DNA from: Thermothielavioides terrestris NRRL 8126
Taxonomy: Eukaryota > Ascomycota > Sordariomycetes > Sordariales > Chaetomiaceae
Assembly (NCBI RefSeq): GCF_000226115.1
Contig: NC_016461.1
Location: 3,906,001 to 3,970,000, forward strand
Reading direction: 5' to 3'
DNA length: 64,000 bases
Shown here: piece by piece, positions 1 through 11,061 of the stretch
How positions within the stretch are numbered: the first letter of the stretch is position 1
Layout of the letters: every line of letters begins with the position of its first letter
Notes under the pieces: model-generated
What the model saw: the letters and a program-made list of their open reading frames with translations, nothing else
What the model was told of the DNA's origin: nothing
Database searches by the model: none
Position numbers and translations under genes: made by a program

Positions 1-1998
1 CCAATTGGGAGGATTTGGTCCCTGCTGGACGAGGCCATGGTGTTGTGGCGATTGTTGGTTTCAATGGTAGCTGCAGGCAGGCAAAGATCAAATAGTTGTA
101 TTGTGACGAATACGCATTTGGCGGCCACCAGAGTGACGGGAAACCGGATGATGAAGAGGCGAGGGGAACATGTGCAAGCGTCCGAGTGCTGTTGATGGCA
201 ATTGCATCGTGCCGAAGTTCGGAAGTCACTTCCCGGCACTGGAAGGCGAGTTTTGCATGGCGACTTTGAGGGAAGGAGCCAGACACGGAACTCGCAGCGG
301 GAAGGAGAGGCTTGCTTCGACCACGCGAGCAACTGTGTATGCTTTCCGCGCCTTTAAAGCGGCATCATCATCCCACTAACTAGAACTGCTCTCGGAGTTT
401 CCAAAGAGGTGCGCATTCCCTTCATTCATAGCCAAGGGATCAAACATGGCGAGGAGAATGCCTTGCATGACTCCAGCAATAAAGCGACTCACGTTCCCGC
501 TGCCGCACTTCTGGCTCCTCATATGGGCCAGGGCGGTTGAGAAGAAAAGACGTGCCCAGGCAGCTGGATTGAAATGCGTAGGTACCTAATCAACATTTGA
601 GTGCTTTAACACCTGGGATGTGGTTCTCCCAGACCCGCGACCTGGAAGAAAGGAAAGCCTTGCTTGGTGTGTGAAGGGCTGACTGGACAGAGGGGCAAAC
701 TTCTGGCATTGGAAACGGGTTCTCGAGCATCGGCTTGGATTGGTAGGAACAGGCTTTCACGGCCAGCACCAAACGAGGCCCCCTGATCAAGTTCAAGCAC
801 CTCCCTCAACTGACATACACGCTGACAATCGGCATATCAGCTTCAACCATAGACCTGGATACAGGAAAAGCTGCGAAAAGGGGGTGGAGGAGACCGCCCG
901 CTTGGGTGACGCAACACTATGCGCCGGAGTTGGATCGAGGTGGCCGGAAAGGGCGGGCCACAGCCAAGCCTCGTGACGAAGTCGGCCTCGGCTACGCACT
1001 GCATCTCTGGTTTCTCTGGCGGATAGGCCACGGGTGTCTGGTCCTGAGGACTTGTGAGCCGCTCGTTATGTCTGGCTCAGCACCTCGCTAGTCACTGCCG
1101 TCCAATAACTTCCTTGTACCGTACCAAGCCTGCCGCCTTCCACCCATTAGAACCCGAAGCCGACAGATCGAGCCTCGCTGTCAGAAGCCCAAATCGTCAC
1201 GTAGTCGTGTTGAACGGATTGGGTGTCCCATGATGTGGCCTCGGCTCGTCCTTCCCTCACCGGCGATCTGCACTCTCCGCTCGACGAATGTCGACTTGCA
1301 TTTCGGCTTGAGCCAAAGTCCAGGGTGAGAGCCTGGTAGGTCGCTTTGTTGTTGACGCGGCTTGACCGAGATGTAACCGCCAAGACTGTCATGTTCCCCT
1401 CGGATGCACTTCGAGATGAGAAGACGACGCCATCGGTCACTGCGAGCGGCGGTCCCACGGTCCAACATCGGTGTCTTGATATTTTGTTCACTTTCGACAT
1501 CCAATGACAGCGAAGGGAATTCGGCACGACCACTGCGTCGCCGGCTAGAGGCTGGCCCACCCCGGACCGTGATCGCCGCAGCCAGCTCGGAAGTTGAAGG
1601 GGGGCGGGCCCGGGAAGTGGGAGAGTGTGCGTAATCCGGGGTCCCACAGTTCTCCGCTGGAGCTTTACGTTGCGCGTCAAGGCCACCCCTTAATCACCAC
1701 TTTCCAGGCTAAGATTATGCAGGTAGATCTAGCTCCGGCAGTGTAGTATACTTGGCGATCTGGTGGCTGGATACCTATGGAATTAGGTGTAGGCTCATTG
1801 GCTCACCGCGCATAGCATCCACGGCATCTTGCACCCTTAGGCGCCTTGGCACCATGTCGCGACCGCGCAACACTTCGATGGACGGACAGCCAGGGCGGAA
1901 ATTCCCCGGGCGGGAGTGAATATGTTCTTGGCGCATACGTTCACGGAGATTGACGTGGTGTACAGGGCGGCGGGCGGGCCATGAGCAAGTTCAACAGA
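1..1998. other. No supportable gene
   Basis: I see no reading frame here with recognisable protein content, splice signals or a family motif. The open frames are short and in mixed phase. The last part is the upstream region of the dioxygenase gene. Confidence 0.5.
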
Positions 1999-2006
1999 TA
2001 TATAGA
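1999..2006 (+). promoter_or_regulatory. TATA-like box of the dioxygenase gene
   Basis: TATATAGA lies about 95 bases before the ATG at 2100. A pyrimidine-rich stretch (ctacctt cttcacccc) follows it. Both fit a fungal core promoter. Confidence 0.45.
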
Positions 2007-2099
2007 GGACCGGACGGTGTCGTTGTCGCCTCACCTACCTTCTTCACCCCATCATCAGTCGTTCCGGCAACCGCCCGTTTCTGAAGCCAATCCATCGTC

Positions 2100-3370
2100 A
2101 TGCATCTCACCAAGGCTGTCCTCGGTCTCGCCGCCCTCACCGGGCTCGTGGCTGCCCACCCCGGGCACGATGTCGCCCAGGAGGCTGCTGAGCGCCGCGC
2201 CTACCTGCAGTCGGTCAAGCGCACCTCGCTCGCCCACTGCGCTGACAAGCTCAAGGCCCGCGGCACCGAGGCCCGCAACGTGGCCCGCCGCGGGGCCGCT
2301 GTCCAGAAGGCCCGCCAGAAGCGCGCCCTGAAGAAGCGTGACTTCTCCACCGTCCTGAGCACCAGCCACAACGAGACGAGCGCCGGCTACACCGAGAACA
2401 CGGACCCGGCCACCCTGTTCGCCGGCTACAACTCGTGCCTTCTGACTCCGGAGGTGACTCAGGGACCGTACTGTAAGTCTCGCCCCATGCTGCTTCCGTC
2501 CGGATCGCTCCGAGTTTCTAACAGCTCGCCTCATTAGACGTCGCCGGCGAGTATGTCCGCGAGAACCTCGTGGAGACCCAGCCGGGCGTCGACCTGCTGC
2601 TCGACTACCAGGTCATCGACGTGGCGACCTGCGACCCGGTGCCCAACGTCTACGTCGAGATGTGGCACTGCAACGCCACCGGCGTGTACAGCGGCGTGGT
2701 GGCCAACGGCAACGGCAACAGCGCCGACGCGACCAACCTGAACAACACGTTCCTGCGCGGCATCCAGCAGACCGACTCGGACGGCGTCGCGCAGTTCGAG
2801 TCCATCTTCCCGGGCCACTACGCCGGGCGCGCGGTGCACATCCACATCCTGGTGCACACCAACGCGACGCTGCGCGCCGAAAACAACACGCTCGGCTTCG
2901 ACAACTACGCCAGCCACGTCGGCCAGGCCTTCTTCGACCAGGACCTGATCACGGCCGTGTCGCAGCTGGCGCCCTACAGCGCCAACACGCAGCCGCTGAC
3001 CGCCAACGCGGACGACGACATCATGGCGCAGGAGGCCGCCGCCGACGGCGTCGACCCCGTGCTCGAGTACACCCTGCTCGGCGACTCCGTCGCCGACGGC
3101 CTGTTCGCCTGGATCGCCTTCGGCATCAACACCACCCAGTCCTACCTCGTCAGCCCGGCCTCCTACCTGTACGAGTCTGGCGGCGTGGCCAACCCCGACA
3201 ACAACATCGGCGGCGGCCCGGGCGGTCCCGGTGGCCCCGGCGGCCCCAGCGGCTTTAGTGGTTTCCCCGGCGGTACGGGCGCGCCGCCCAGCGGTGTTCC
3301 CCCCACCGGCAGCGTCTCGGCGCCGGCTGTGCCGGCTGTGACGTCCTCTGCGGCAAGTTCGTCGTCGTAG
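2100..3370 (+). CDS. Secreted intradiol ring-cleavage dioxygenase
   Basis: Two exons, 2100-2472 and 2538-3370 (intron GTAAGT...TTAG, 65 bases), encode 401 residues. An N-terminal signal peptide (hydrophobic core to about residue 19, ending AAHPGHD) and a Lys/Arg-rich pro-region precede the catalytic domain. That domain holds the GPYYV motif, with a likely iron-ligand Tyr, and the HIHILVH segment with the iron-ligand histidines. This is the extracellular fungal branch of the protocatechuate/catechol dioxygenase superfamily, expected to cleave catechol-type aromatics between the hydroxyls using non-heme Fe(III). A Gly/Pro-rich linker (repeated GGP) and a Ser/Ala/Pro-rich tail follow, ending abruptly in a Ser run at TAG 3368-3370. 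Family proteins often have such low-complexity tails. The start has a good context and is directly followed by the signal peptide. The substrate is unknown. Confidence 0.9.
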
Positions 3371-3945
3371 TCGTCGTTATCTTCGTCCTCGGCTACTGCG
3401 TCGTCATCCGCTTCGCCTGCGAAGGGTGGGTCAGGGCTCCAAGTCGGGTGGCTCTGGCTCTAAATCAGGCGAACCGAATGGGGTGCACTGCGATTCGCCT
3501 GCGTAAGGGAGCGGACGGGCCGATGGAGGTCCGAGTCAGTCGGTCGGTTCGAAGTGTTGAGCTTTGCAGATGGGGTTCCGTTAACTGCTTCGAGAGAAAA
3601 TGGTTGGGAGGCTTCGCTGTACATACTCTTTCAAGACCAGCTAGTCGCTCATTAGCCATGTCGTTGTATTGAGATTCTGTCTTGTCTCCCTCCCCAGCAT
3701 TCCGTTTCTTATTTCACCCTCTGGTTGAATGTACTCCCATCATCCATGTCCCTACTCCTAACCATGAGTGTCACTCTGTTCAAGAAGTAAGGTGGTGGGT
3801 GTCGAACCTCTTTGACTGCCAGCCGAGAACATCCCTAGTCAAATTTGCCGTCGTAATGTTGCCACGGATAGCAACCTCTTGATGGTGCTGGAAGAATGTT
3901 GACTTCAGCAAGAGTTTAGTGTTCTGGACTGGACCGGAGGATTTC
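3371..3945. other. Downstream region of dioxygenase; no gene
   Basis: The first roughly 90 bases continue the Ser/Ala/Gly codon pattern of the gene past its stop (see findings). Beyond that I see no feature. Confidence 0.5.
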
Positions 3946-4200
3946 TGTTGGAACCACTGCTCGGAAGCGGCCAATTGAAACTGTCGCGATCTGAGCACTC
4001 CACAGCAATGCGTTCAATCGTGGTGTTGAAGATGTTGCATTGAAGGAAGACTGTGGAAGAGAGGGCGCAAGTTGGGCGGTAGTTGGGCTTGCCCGGGACC
4101 CCGGGCCCGGGCCCGGGCCTGGTGGATCCTGATCTCGGTGTTCTGGCCGGGGGTGCCGGGCTGGGCTGAGCCAAATCTCCGGTTCTCACAACTTCCTCAC
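3946..4200 (+). mobile_element. Solo LTR, copia-related family, copy 1
   Basis: A 255-base unit starts TGTTGGAACC and ends GGTTCTCACA. It shares its ends and internal blocks (GAAGACTGTGGAAGAGAGG, TTGGGCGGTAG, a GGTGGATCCTGATCTCGGTG-like block) with the LTRs at 7365, 9097 and 22955. The flanks ATTTC (3941-3945) and ACTTC (4201-4205) fit a 5-base target duplication with one change. No internal retrotransposon sequence adjoins it, so it is a solo LTR left by LTR-LTR recombination. It holds a very GC-rich palindromic CCCGGG cluster near 4097-4120 and is not visibly RIP-mutated. Confidence 0.75.
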
Positions 4201-6406
4201 CTGTCTCTGATGCTTCCAGGTTGCTTGCGCCCGACCATTGGCCTGTGCCCTCAGCTAACTGTCGAGCTCTCGCGCGACCAAAGAGTGCGCTGATTTCGCT
4301 TGCTTCCTCAGTGATCTCTGTTAATTGCGTGCTCAGCGATCCAGCTCCGTTGCGGAAGCTGAGGACAGCTAGGCTTCAGAGTGCGTGAAATCGATGCTGT
4401 CGTGATCACCTATCTTTGCTGAATACCTTTTTTCCTTCCGAGGAGCACTTGTTGAGGTGCGAGACAGTTCTTTGAATGGGAGGTGCGATGCCTTTTCTGC
4501 TCATTGGATGTTGGATGCTGAGTTGTTTTCGTGACAGGATTCTCGGTGATTCTACTTCTACCCCTCGTTCACCAACAACGGTCGAAAGCTCGATCAAGGC
4601 CGGAAACTTTAAGTCTAAATATCTACCTTCATCACAGTCTTCCAAAGCGCTACAAAAATCGGCAGGAAACCTCAGCCTCCAGTCGAGAGGATCAAATCAG
4701 GAAAACATGGTTTCGTCTCAAATGCCCTGGATGCGTGACCAATTCCACATCCTAAGATGGTGTCCCTGGCACCGCCAACATCACGTAATTCAAATGAGTT
4801 GGCGACCGGATAAACAAAGACATGCTTTCCGAAGTTGAGACCTCCTCGACGAGTGCGACTCGGAATGGTAGAGTTGTCGCGGATGTTCTCCGTCCGTCAG
4901 TTGCTTCCCGCTGATCCTCCGACTGCTTGAACCAACCATTCTGTGCCCAGATCAACTTGGCCAAGAAAGTATCCTGCCCTCCTCAAACCTCGCGCCTCTC
5001 TCGAATCCTAGTTGCTTGCCTCCAGCCTGACCTCCTCACGACTGTATGTCGCACTCCCCGAACGCAATACCAAGTGCTCCAAGCGCTCGTGTTCCCTGTG
5101 ATCCCGTAACGTGAACCAACAGGGCATTCTAAGTTTGTATCTTCAGGCGCATTTGCGGAGCTCGAGGCGGGGCTTCCGTCTCATCCGAACTGAGCGGCTG
5201 CTGGTTGAAATCGGTGTTGTCTCGGCCGGTCGTGGCCGGCGTATTCCCAGTTTCACTCTCCAGAGTTCGGTACAGAAAAGGTATGACTTCCTCGAACAGC
5301 TTGCCGGCCTGACGGAGGGACGCTTCGCGTTGCTCTGTCCGGTCGCGGTGGGTTCCCACTGCGTCAAAGCCGACAGGGTGTAGAGATGGGTGCTCAATAC
5401 TGTATCACCCCCTTCATATGCGCAAGATAATGTGGAGAAGCGTCCATGGCTGGCGTCTGAGTCGAAGTCTGCTGATGCTAGAGTTGATACTGGATCTAGG
5501 TGGGCTTTATAGTCGTCTGACTTCGAGAAGAGGATAGGTATAGCCCAGAAGGGGGGCGGAAAGCGCAGGCCGCAAAAGGGAGCGGTTCCTTTAAAAGCAA
5601 TTAGTCCAAAGCCAACTGCTCAAAGGTCTTTGATAGGAGTAAGCCACTGTATTCCCTTGATAAACTTGCCATCACCGCGTCGTCCGGCAGCCCGTCCCTT
5701 GCTGAGCAGTCGGCTGAAAACAAGGCTGCAAGTCAGCCCGGCTTTGTTTTGATGCCTCCCATAGTTTCGGAAGGCCGATTGCGCGTCACCTCCAACACCT
5801 CCCTTGTCTCTTCAAGAAAGCCTCTTGTCTTCGAGAGTAAAGTCTTTCCCTGAGTCTTCCGTTGTCTTCGAAGCGGATCTGTGCTCCAGACTGCGGTTGT
5901 GCGTGGCCCGTATCGTCTAATGTTTGCAGATCATTAGCCCCATCTTTGAGTCGAAGGGCAACTAGTTTGTGTATGTCCTCAAGACATACTAAGCCCCTGA
6001 TGCTCTCATAGACGGAATGCCCCTGATACTCACATAGGATGGAACAATGCCCCGTGGCACCGCAAAGAGGGCAGAACCGCAAAGAGGGCGGCACTGCGGA
6101 GACGGCGAGACTGCGAAGACGGCGAGACCGCGAAGAGGGCGGCACAGCGCTTGATCTTGCTGGTGAATGCTCTCACATCGGAGGTCGGCGCGGTGGCCGC
6201 AAGATAGTAGCATTCTGCGGCCAATGCTGAACCTTCCCGGCATCGAGAGAATGAGGCGGACCCGCCTGAATGCGAGGGCGAGAGGAAAATGCCCATTCTG
6301 CCCTCCTAGCTGAGGGCTATTTCTCCTTCTACGATGGCTGACCAGAACCCAATTTCATTCTCTTACCAACAAGAAAAAATATCCAGCCAGCAGAACACAG
6401 CCCACC
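4201..6406. other. No supportable gene
   Basis: Only short frames in mixed phase, none with a motif I recognise. The region may hold decayed genic DNA. A minisatellite lies at 6058-6150. Confidence 0.4.
6058..6150. repeat. Minisatellite, about 17-base unit
   Basis: Five to six imperfect copies of a unit like accgcaaagagggcgg / agactgcgaagacggcg stand head to tail. The purine-rich GAAGA/GAAAGAGG core and the flanking CGGC vary between copies. Confidence 0.7.
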
Positions 6407-6778
6407 ATGGACCAACCTGCCGGCGACAACCAAGGAGACGCCGCCCCCCCAATCCCCGCCATAATCAACATCATCGACAGCCGGCTCGGGGTCCTCGGAA
6501 TTCCCCTGGGCGTACACATCTCTGGTGGCACGGCCATCATTAACTACCTCCTCCATGCGCCTGGCGGCCCGCCCAACGTCATCGATGCGCCTTTCTTCCT
6601 CACCACTGTCAACTTCTTCGTCCCGTACGACTACCGACTCGCCTGGACCGCGTCGCGGCCTGAGAACCAGATGATGTGGCTCTCAGGGATCTCCATCAAC
6701 GTTATTCAAGTCCCCGCGTTTCTCGCGTCTCTTCCCCCCCTCGTTCCTTGGGGCGGGCAGCCCGCCGGACATGGTTGA
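6407..6778 (+). CDS. Hypothetical protein with spaced Ile-Asn motifs
   Basis: A 123-residue frame starts at an ATG in good context (ccaccATGG) and ends at TGA 6776-6778. I do not recognise the family. After an acidic, Ala/Pro-rich start, the sequence carries four hydrophobic motifs ending in Asn: PAIIN (Asn21), TAIIN (Asn46), LTTVN (Asn69) and GISIN (Asn98), spaced 25, 23 and 29 residues. This resembles the repeat of the protein encoded at 48568. The last 20 residues (Pro/Gly-rich) look less coherent. Another frame downstream (about 6770-6930) is also open, so an intron near 6715-6815 and a longer product are possible. It could also be a truncated gene. Confidence 0.45.
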   Translation: MDQPAGDNQGDAAPPIPAIINIIDSRLGVLGIPLGVHISGGTAIINYLLHAPGGPPNVIDAPFFLTTVNFFVPYDYRLAWTASRPENQMMWLSGISINVIQVPAFLASLPPLVPWGGQPAGHG

Positions 6779-7364
6779 TCTGAGCGCCAAAATGAGGTTG
6801 GTTGTCTCGTCCATTCCTGAACTGGGCATTTGTCTGACTGGCGAAGCAGCGCGAAGCCAGATCCTCATCGTTTCGTCGGCTCTCCTCAAGCCGCCAATTT
6901 CTTTCGTGAGTTCCCAAGCTGCAAGAGACTACACGAGCGAATGTTGACTCTGGACCAGGGCAAGCTTCGTACATCATGGGAAGAACAAGTTATACATTAC
7001 GGGACTTGGAAGGGATGGCGTCTGGGCTGGACAGATAAATAGCGGAGGAAGATAGGGGACAAGGACATATCGGACCACAACGTCTCGTTTCTCACCGAAC
7101 CTTCATTCGTCCCGTGTCTTTGGCGTCTCGTGTACAATGTGCCAGCATACAGTAACTGCCTCTGTCCTCCGAACCAGCCCGAGACCTCCGTCCAAAGCTC
7201 CTAGCTCCCAGCTTCTCGGCTTCACTGACCTCTCGGTCCCTGAACCTGGCCCCCTTCCGCCACTTCTATACTCTCTCCTCTTGATCAACCCATCGTATAC
7301 CCACCTAGCCGCTTCTATGCGACACAAACGGCACCTCCACTTCGCCCGGGGACCCCCTCCACGC
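6779..7364. other. No supportable gene
   Basis: The start may hold a further exon of the preceding gene. Otherwise nothing is recognisable. Confidence 0.35.
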
Positions 7365-7595
7365 TGTTGGAACCGCTGCGCAGGATCGGCTAGCTTGAAG
7401 CTGTCAGATACAGGCGCTCAACCGTATATGCCTTCATTCGGGGTGTTGAAGGTGTTGTATTTAGGAGGAAGACTGCAGAAGAGAGGCCGCAGGCCGGGAG
7501 GTAGTCTAGTTGTGCGCCCGGCCTGGTTGATCCTCATCTTGGTGTTCTGGCCAGGGGAGCCTGGCCGGGGCCGAGTCATGGCCCCGGTTCTGACA
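7365..7595 (+). mobile_element. Solo LTR, copia-related family, copy 2
   Basis: A 231-base unit starts TGTTGGAACCGCTGCGCAGG and ends GGTTCTGACA, with the same internal blocks as the copies at 3946 and 9097. The flanks (cacgc before, cgcgg after) give no clean 5-base duplication. It is cacgc on both sides only if the terminal CA is counted as flank. There is no adjoining internal element. Confidence 0.75.
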
Positions 7596-8573
7596 CGCGG
7601 CCACGGAGTCCGTACGACAGAAGCGGCGTGTATGTATATGCTGCAGACCGGCTTGGCGTCCAGCGCAGAAGCCGTGTAAGCTACAGCGAGTCCCCGGCGC
7701 CGGGAAGGGCTTGTGTCTTCTCCATGGCGCCAACGCACGTACAGGTCGAAGCGCGGCAGCGATTGAGCCCCGTTGCTGGACCGGCAGCGGGGACGGTCGG
7801 CTGGTTGGATGGAAGCGAATTGTGCTTTGTCGGGATAGAGCGCGGGGCTTTTGTCAGCTCTCATGCCGCTGCTAGGGACTTGGATGGTCAACGTCATCCG
7901 CAATCGGATCCTCAGCTTTAGGCGTGCTGACTCAACGGCTGCGGCTTGGATTGAAACTTGTTGGCCCGTCCAGTGTAGACTGAGCCGCAAGACAGACGGG
8001 TCTGATGGAGCAGGGTCCGACTCGCGGAGGCGAAGCCGTTGCCGCCGTTGGTGTGTGTGACGGAGATGCTGTCGTCGACGGCCTCCACGGTAGAAGTGTT
8101 GGGACTCGGGCTGATGTGGACGGCCGCAAAGAAGGTCCACCATTCGAAGGACGGCGGACGTGGGCGCCTGCCGGTGGCGGGGCCAGCTTTGCCGCTACCG
8201 CTGCTGGGATGACTGCTCTCTGAGCTCGTCGGGCTTGAAGTGCATGAGGACTTGGCGGTTGGCTGGGGCGGTCCATCGTCCGTTCGGATCTGCTGTGGTG
8301 CTGGCGATAGATCGCGGGCGGCGGCGCTGACCACCAATACTACCTAAATGTGTCCCGGTCGCGAGCTAGGCAGGCTGGGCTCCCCTGTCTGTGGCTCGGT
8401 TCTTTGTGGCTCTGCTCTGCGGGGTTGTGCTCCCACTTGTGTACATAGAGCTCTGCCCTCCTCCCACTTCCTGGGAGGAGCACCGTCGATCTTCGTCCTC
8501 TATTCTCACCTCCGTTCTCTGGCTCTAGCTTTGCCAGTGATGTGCCCTCGGCTTTCCTCCTCAGCCTCCAATG
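7596..8573. other. Minus-strand gene remnants
   Basis: The minus strand has a 139-codon open frame at 7918-8337 (Ser/Pro-rich, ending in a basic Gln/Ser tail) and a further frame reaching the solo LTR near 7600. Neither has a recognisable domain. They may be 3' parts of the decayed gene at 8574-9507, which lies upstream on the same strand. Confidence 0.3.
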
Positions 8574-9507
8574 TCATGTTACCGCTGCTGCTGGCGCTGC
8601 CGTCGATGTCGATGAAGATGTTGTCGGGTATTGTCTGATCGAGGCAATGACCCTGGACAGCTGGTCGCCCTTTAGGATGGTGTTGATCATGGGCTGAAGA
8701 AGGTGGCTGTAGGTCTCGACGAAAGAGTCTTGAGAAGATGCTAGCTTCTGTCCTGTGGCTCTGCCGTCCGAGCTGAGAATGCAGAGATCGGCCCGCGCGG
8801 TTTCAGTGGACACAAAGGCCAGCGGGCTCTGCGCATTGTTCTTGAAAAACTGGACTGCTTTGTACTAGCGAGTCTCTCTTCGGCGCCGGCTTCTCCTCCG
8901 AAACCACGTACATGCTGTCGTCGAGCGCGATGTTGCTCTAGCCACCCACCCCCCTTCGTGAGTCGTTATGGTCTTCCAATCTGTCCCAGCGGACAACGAA
9001 CCGGGCCGCCCTAACGGGCATGATCTTCAGGTCAGCCGCCCCGTTGGCGCCGCCCAGACTCCGCAAGCAACGACGGAAATCATCTCGGACGCCTTATGTT
9101 GGTAACGCTGCGCAGGATCGGCTAGAATGAAGCTATCACCATGCGGGCGCTCAACAGTGGATGTGTTCAATCGTGGTGCTTAAGTGGTTCTATTCGGGAA
9201 GACTGTGGAAGAGAGGACGCAGGTTGGGCGGTAGATGGGTGTCCGGCCTGGTGGATCTTAGTCTCGGTGTTCCGGCTCGGGTCGCCAGGCTGTACACGGT
9301 CATGGCCCCAGTCTGACACCTTGAAGCCCCGTCGCCTGTTTCCGCCTCGATGTAGGCCGTGGTCTTGTCGTGGTATGCTATGGGCAGCCACTCAGCGACG
9401 TCGGTATGGCCGGGCGCGAGGGTGCTGGCGCCGGCGTCGTTCCCCACTGGCTGGTAGTCTTGGTCCTTCAGGGCGTCCGTCGGATCGGGCCATGTGTAGG
9501 TTTCCAT
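8574..9507 (-). pseudogene. Decayed protein gene split by a solo LTR
   Basis: Read on the minus strand, an ATG at 9507 opens a coherent frame (METYTWPDPTDALKDQDYQP and onward) that stops making sense at the LTR at 9097-9318. Beyond the LTR the frame resumes one base out of register (RDDFRRCLRSLGGANGAADL and onward), meets a TAG near 8940, shifts frame again near 8875 and ends around 8574 in a Ser/Thr/Ala-rich tail. Residue composition is protein-like throughout. The LTR flanks CCTTA/CCTTG are a near-perfect target duplication, so the element landed in the gene. I do not recognise the family. Confidence 0.5.
9097..9318 (+). mobile_element. Solo LTR, copia-related family, copy 3
   Basis: A 222-base unit starts TGTTGGTAACGCTGCGCAGG and ends CAGTCTGACA. 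The 5-base flanks are CCTTA (9092-9096) and CCTTG (9319-9323), one transition apart. It shares long blocks with the copies at 3946 and 7365 and lies in the same orientation. It interrupts the minus-strand pseudogene at 8574-9507. Confidence 0.8.
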
Positions 9508-11061
9508 GCTGAAGAAAGCGTAAGCCACGGTGGCAATCCAGAAATAAAAGTAAACATGGTTACCTCGGAGCAAACAGCGTCGCCTGGGAGTATTGCAGGG
9601 TCATCGTCCTTGGGACCTCTCAAATGCCGTGGCTGTACTCTCCACTGGCAGACTCGCCTTTACCCATTGTCTCCTCATCGATCAGCTGGCCGCCCAGTTC
9701 AGTTGGCGCCCCAGATCGGTCGGCCCTCCGATCGGTGGGTCCCCCGGTCGGTTCACCGGTCGGTCAGTCGGACCCCCGACCGCACCCCGGGCTGTGAAGG
9801 GTAAGCAACGACAACAAGCCTTTCCTCCACTCACTGGTTCAACCCGGTTGACCTCGCATTCTGGATCGCTATTCTTGTTGGTCTCCCTTTGCGCCGTCCC
9901 AGATGCTATGATGCAATTTCACGGCAGCAGTTCAGGAAATCAATATTGGAAGAGCGAGCAAAGACATACTGCTTTCGGGAACTACCCCTAGCTACGGAGT
10001 GGGGAGCTTTGTCTCTGTAGAAGCCAATATCATCATTTGAGCATGCACCAAGCCATGGGTGGGAACACGGAGTATCAGCCATCTTTGTGCCCTTCTTTCG
10101 AGAGGCAGCGACACCAACGACTGGCACAGCCTGACACTGTCGTGCTTTTGGGAGTGAGGGAGATGATTTTGCTTGGATGGGAGGCCAGTCTTCACAGACA
10201 GTTGGAGTGAGAAAAGGCGTAACCTTCACAAACATCACTTAGCCGTGCACAGAACAGCACAATGAGGGCAGTGGGAGGAAGCTTTTGTTAGGGATCAGGC
10301 GGGGGTCTTGTCTCGCATACAGCAACCTACCTTACTGGAACTGCAATGGAAGAGATCACAGCAGGGTTCTCAAGTTGACGGGGGTGTAGGGGACATCGCT
10401 GGTTGGTTGGCATATAGGGCTCACAGGACCCACTTACTCGATTCAGCATCACATCGCTCGCTCATTGGCCATGACCTGTCATGGTCATCTATCTGCCGTC
10501 ATTGAGGCTTGGTGAGGAACGCCCAAGAGCTGAGATACGATTGTGCGATACCTTGGTTGTGGCTACCCCAAGATTTGAGTTCAATTCTCAGCGAGGAAGG
10601 CTTCATGTCATTAAACGGCAGCCGGCTTCGGACCATGGGCATGCAGCCTGATATTGTGCCACGGCCCAGGCCAGCGCCAAGACGGATTAGACATACTCGT
10701 CAAAAGATCTGACTGGCCTCTTGGATGACACTGCAATTAACCATAGGGCAGCAGGAGATGGAGCCTGATTACTGACCAGATTTGGTCGTTTAGCGACCGA
10801 CTGCATTCTGCGTAATTGGCCACGCATCCGAGCTGAACCCAGCAGCAAAGCCGGGAAATTAGGTATGCACCCTCGGTCTGGACCAGCGGCAGCCGCGCAC
10901 TCTCACATACTCCGGACATGGACAACAATCAATTGAATAGTAGCAAAGACAGTTCATGCAAGTCATCGCGTCTCGGCCAATACGATCTCGAGCCTTCCCT
11001 CCGGATCGCCGCCACCCAGCCGCCCGGATACCGACCCCAACCCCAACCCTCGCGCCTGCGC
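9508..11061. other. No supportable gene
   Basis: Short mixed frames only. At 9715-9790 there is a run of CGGTCGG-type repeats. The last part is the 3' flank of the DUF4360 gene. Confidence 0.45.

Noticed and set aside
7365..7600. Perfect 5-base target duplication for solo LTR copy 2
   Set aside because: CACGC matches on both sides only if the terminal CA of the LTR is counted as flank, so I do not claim it.
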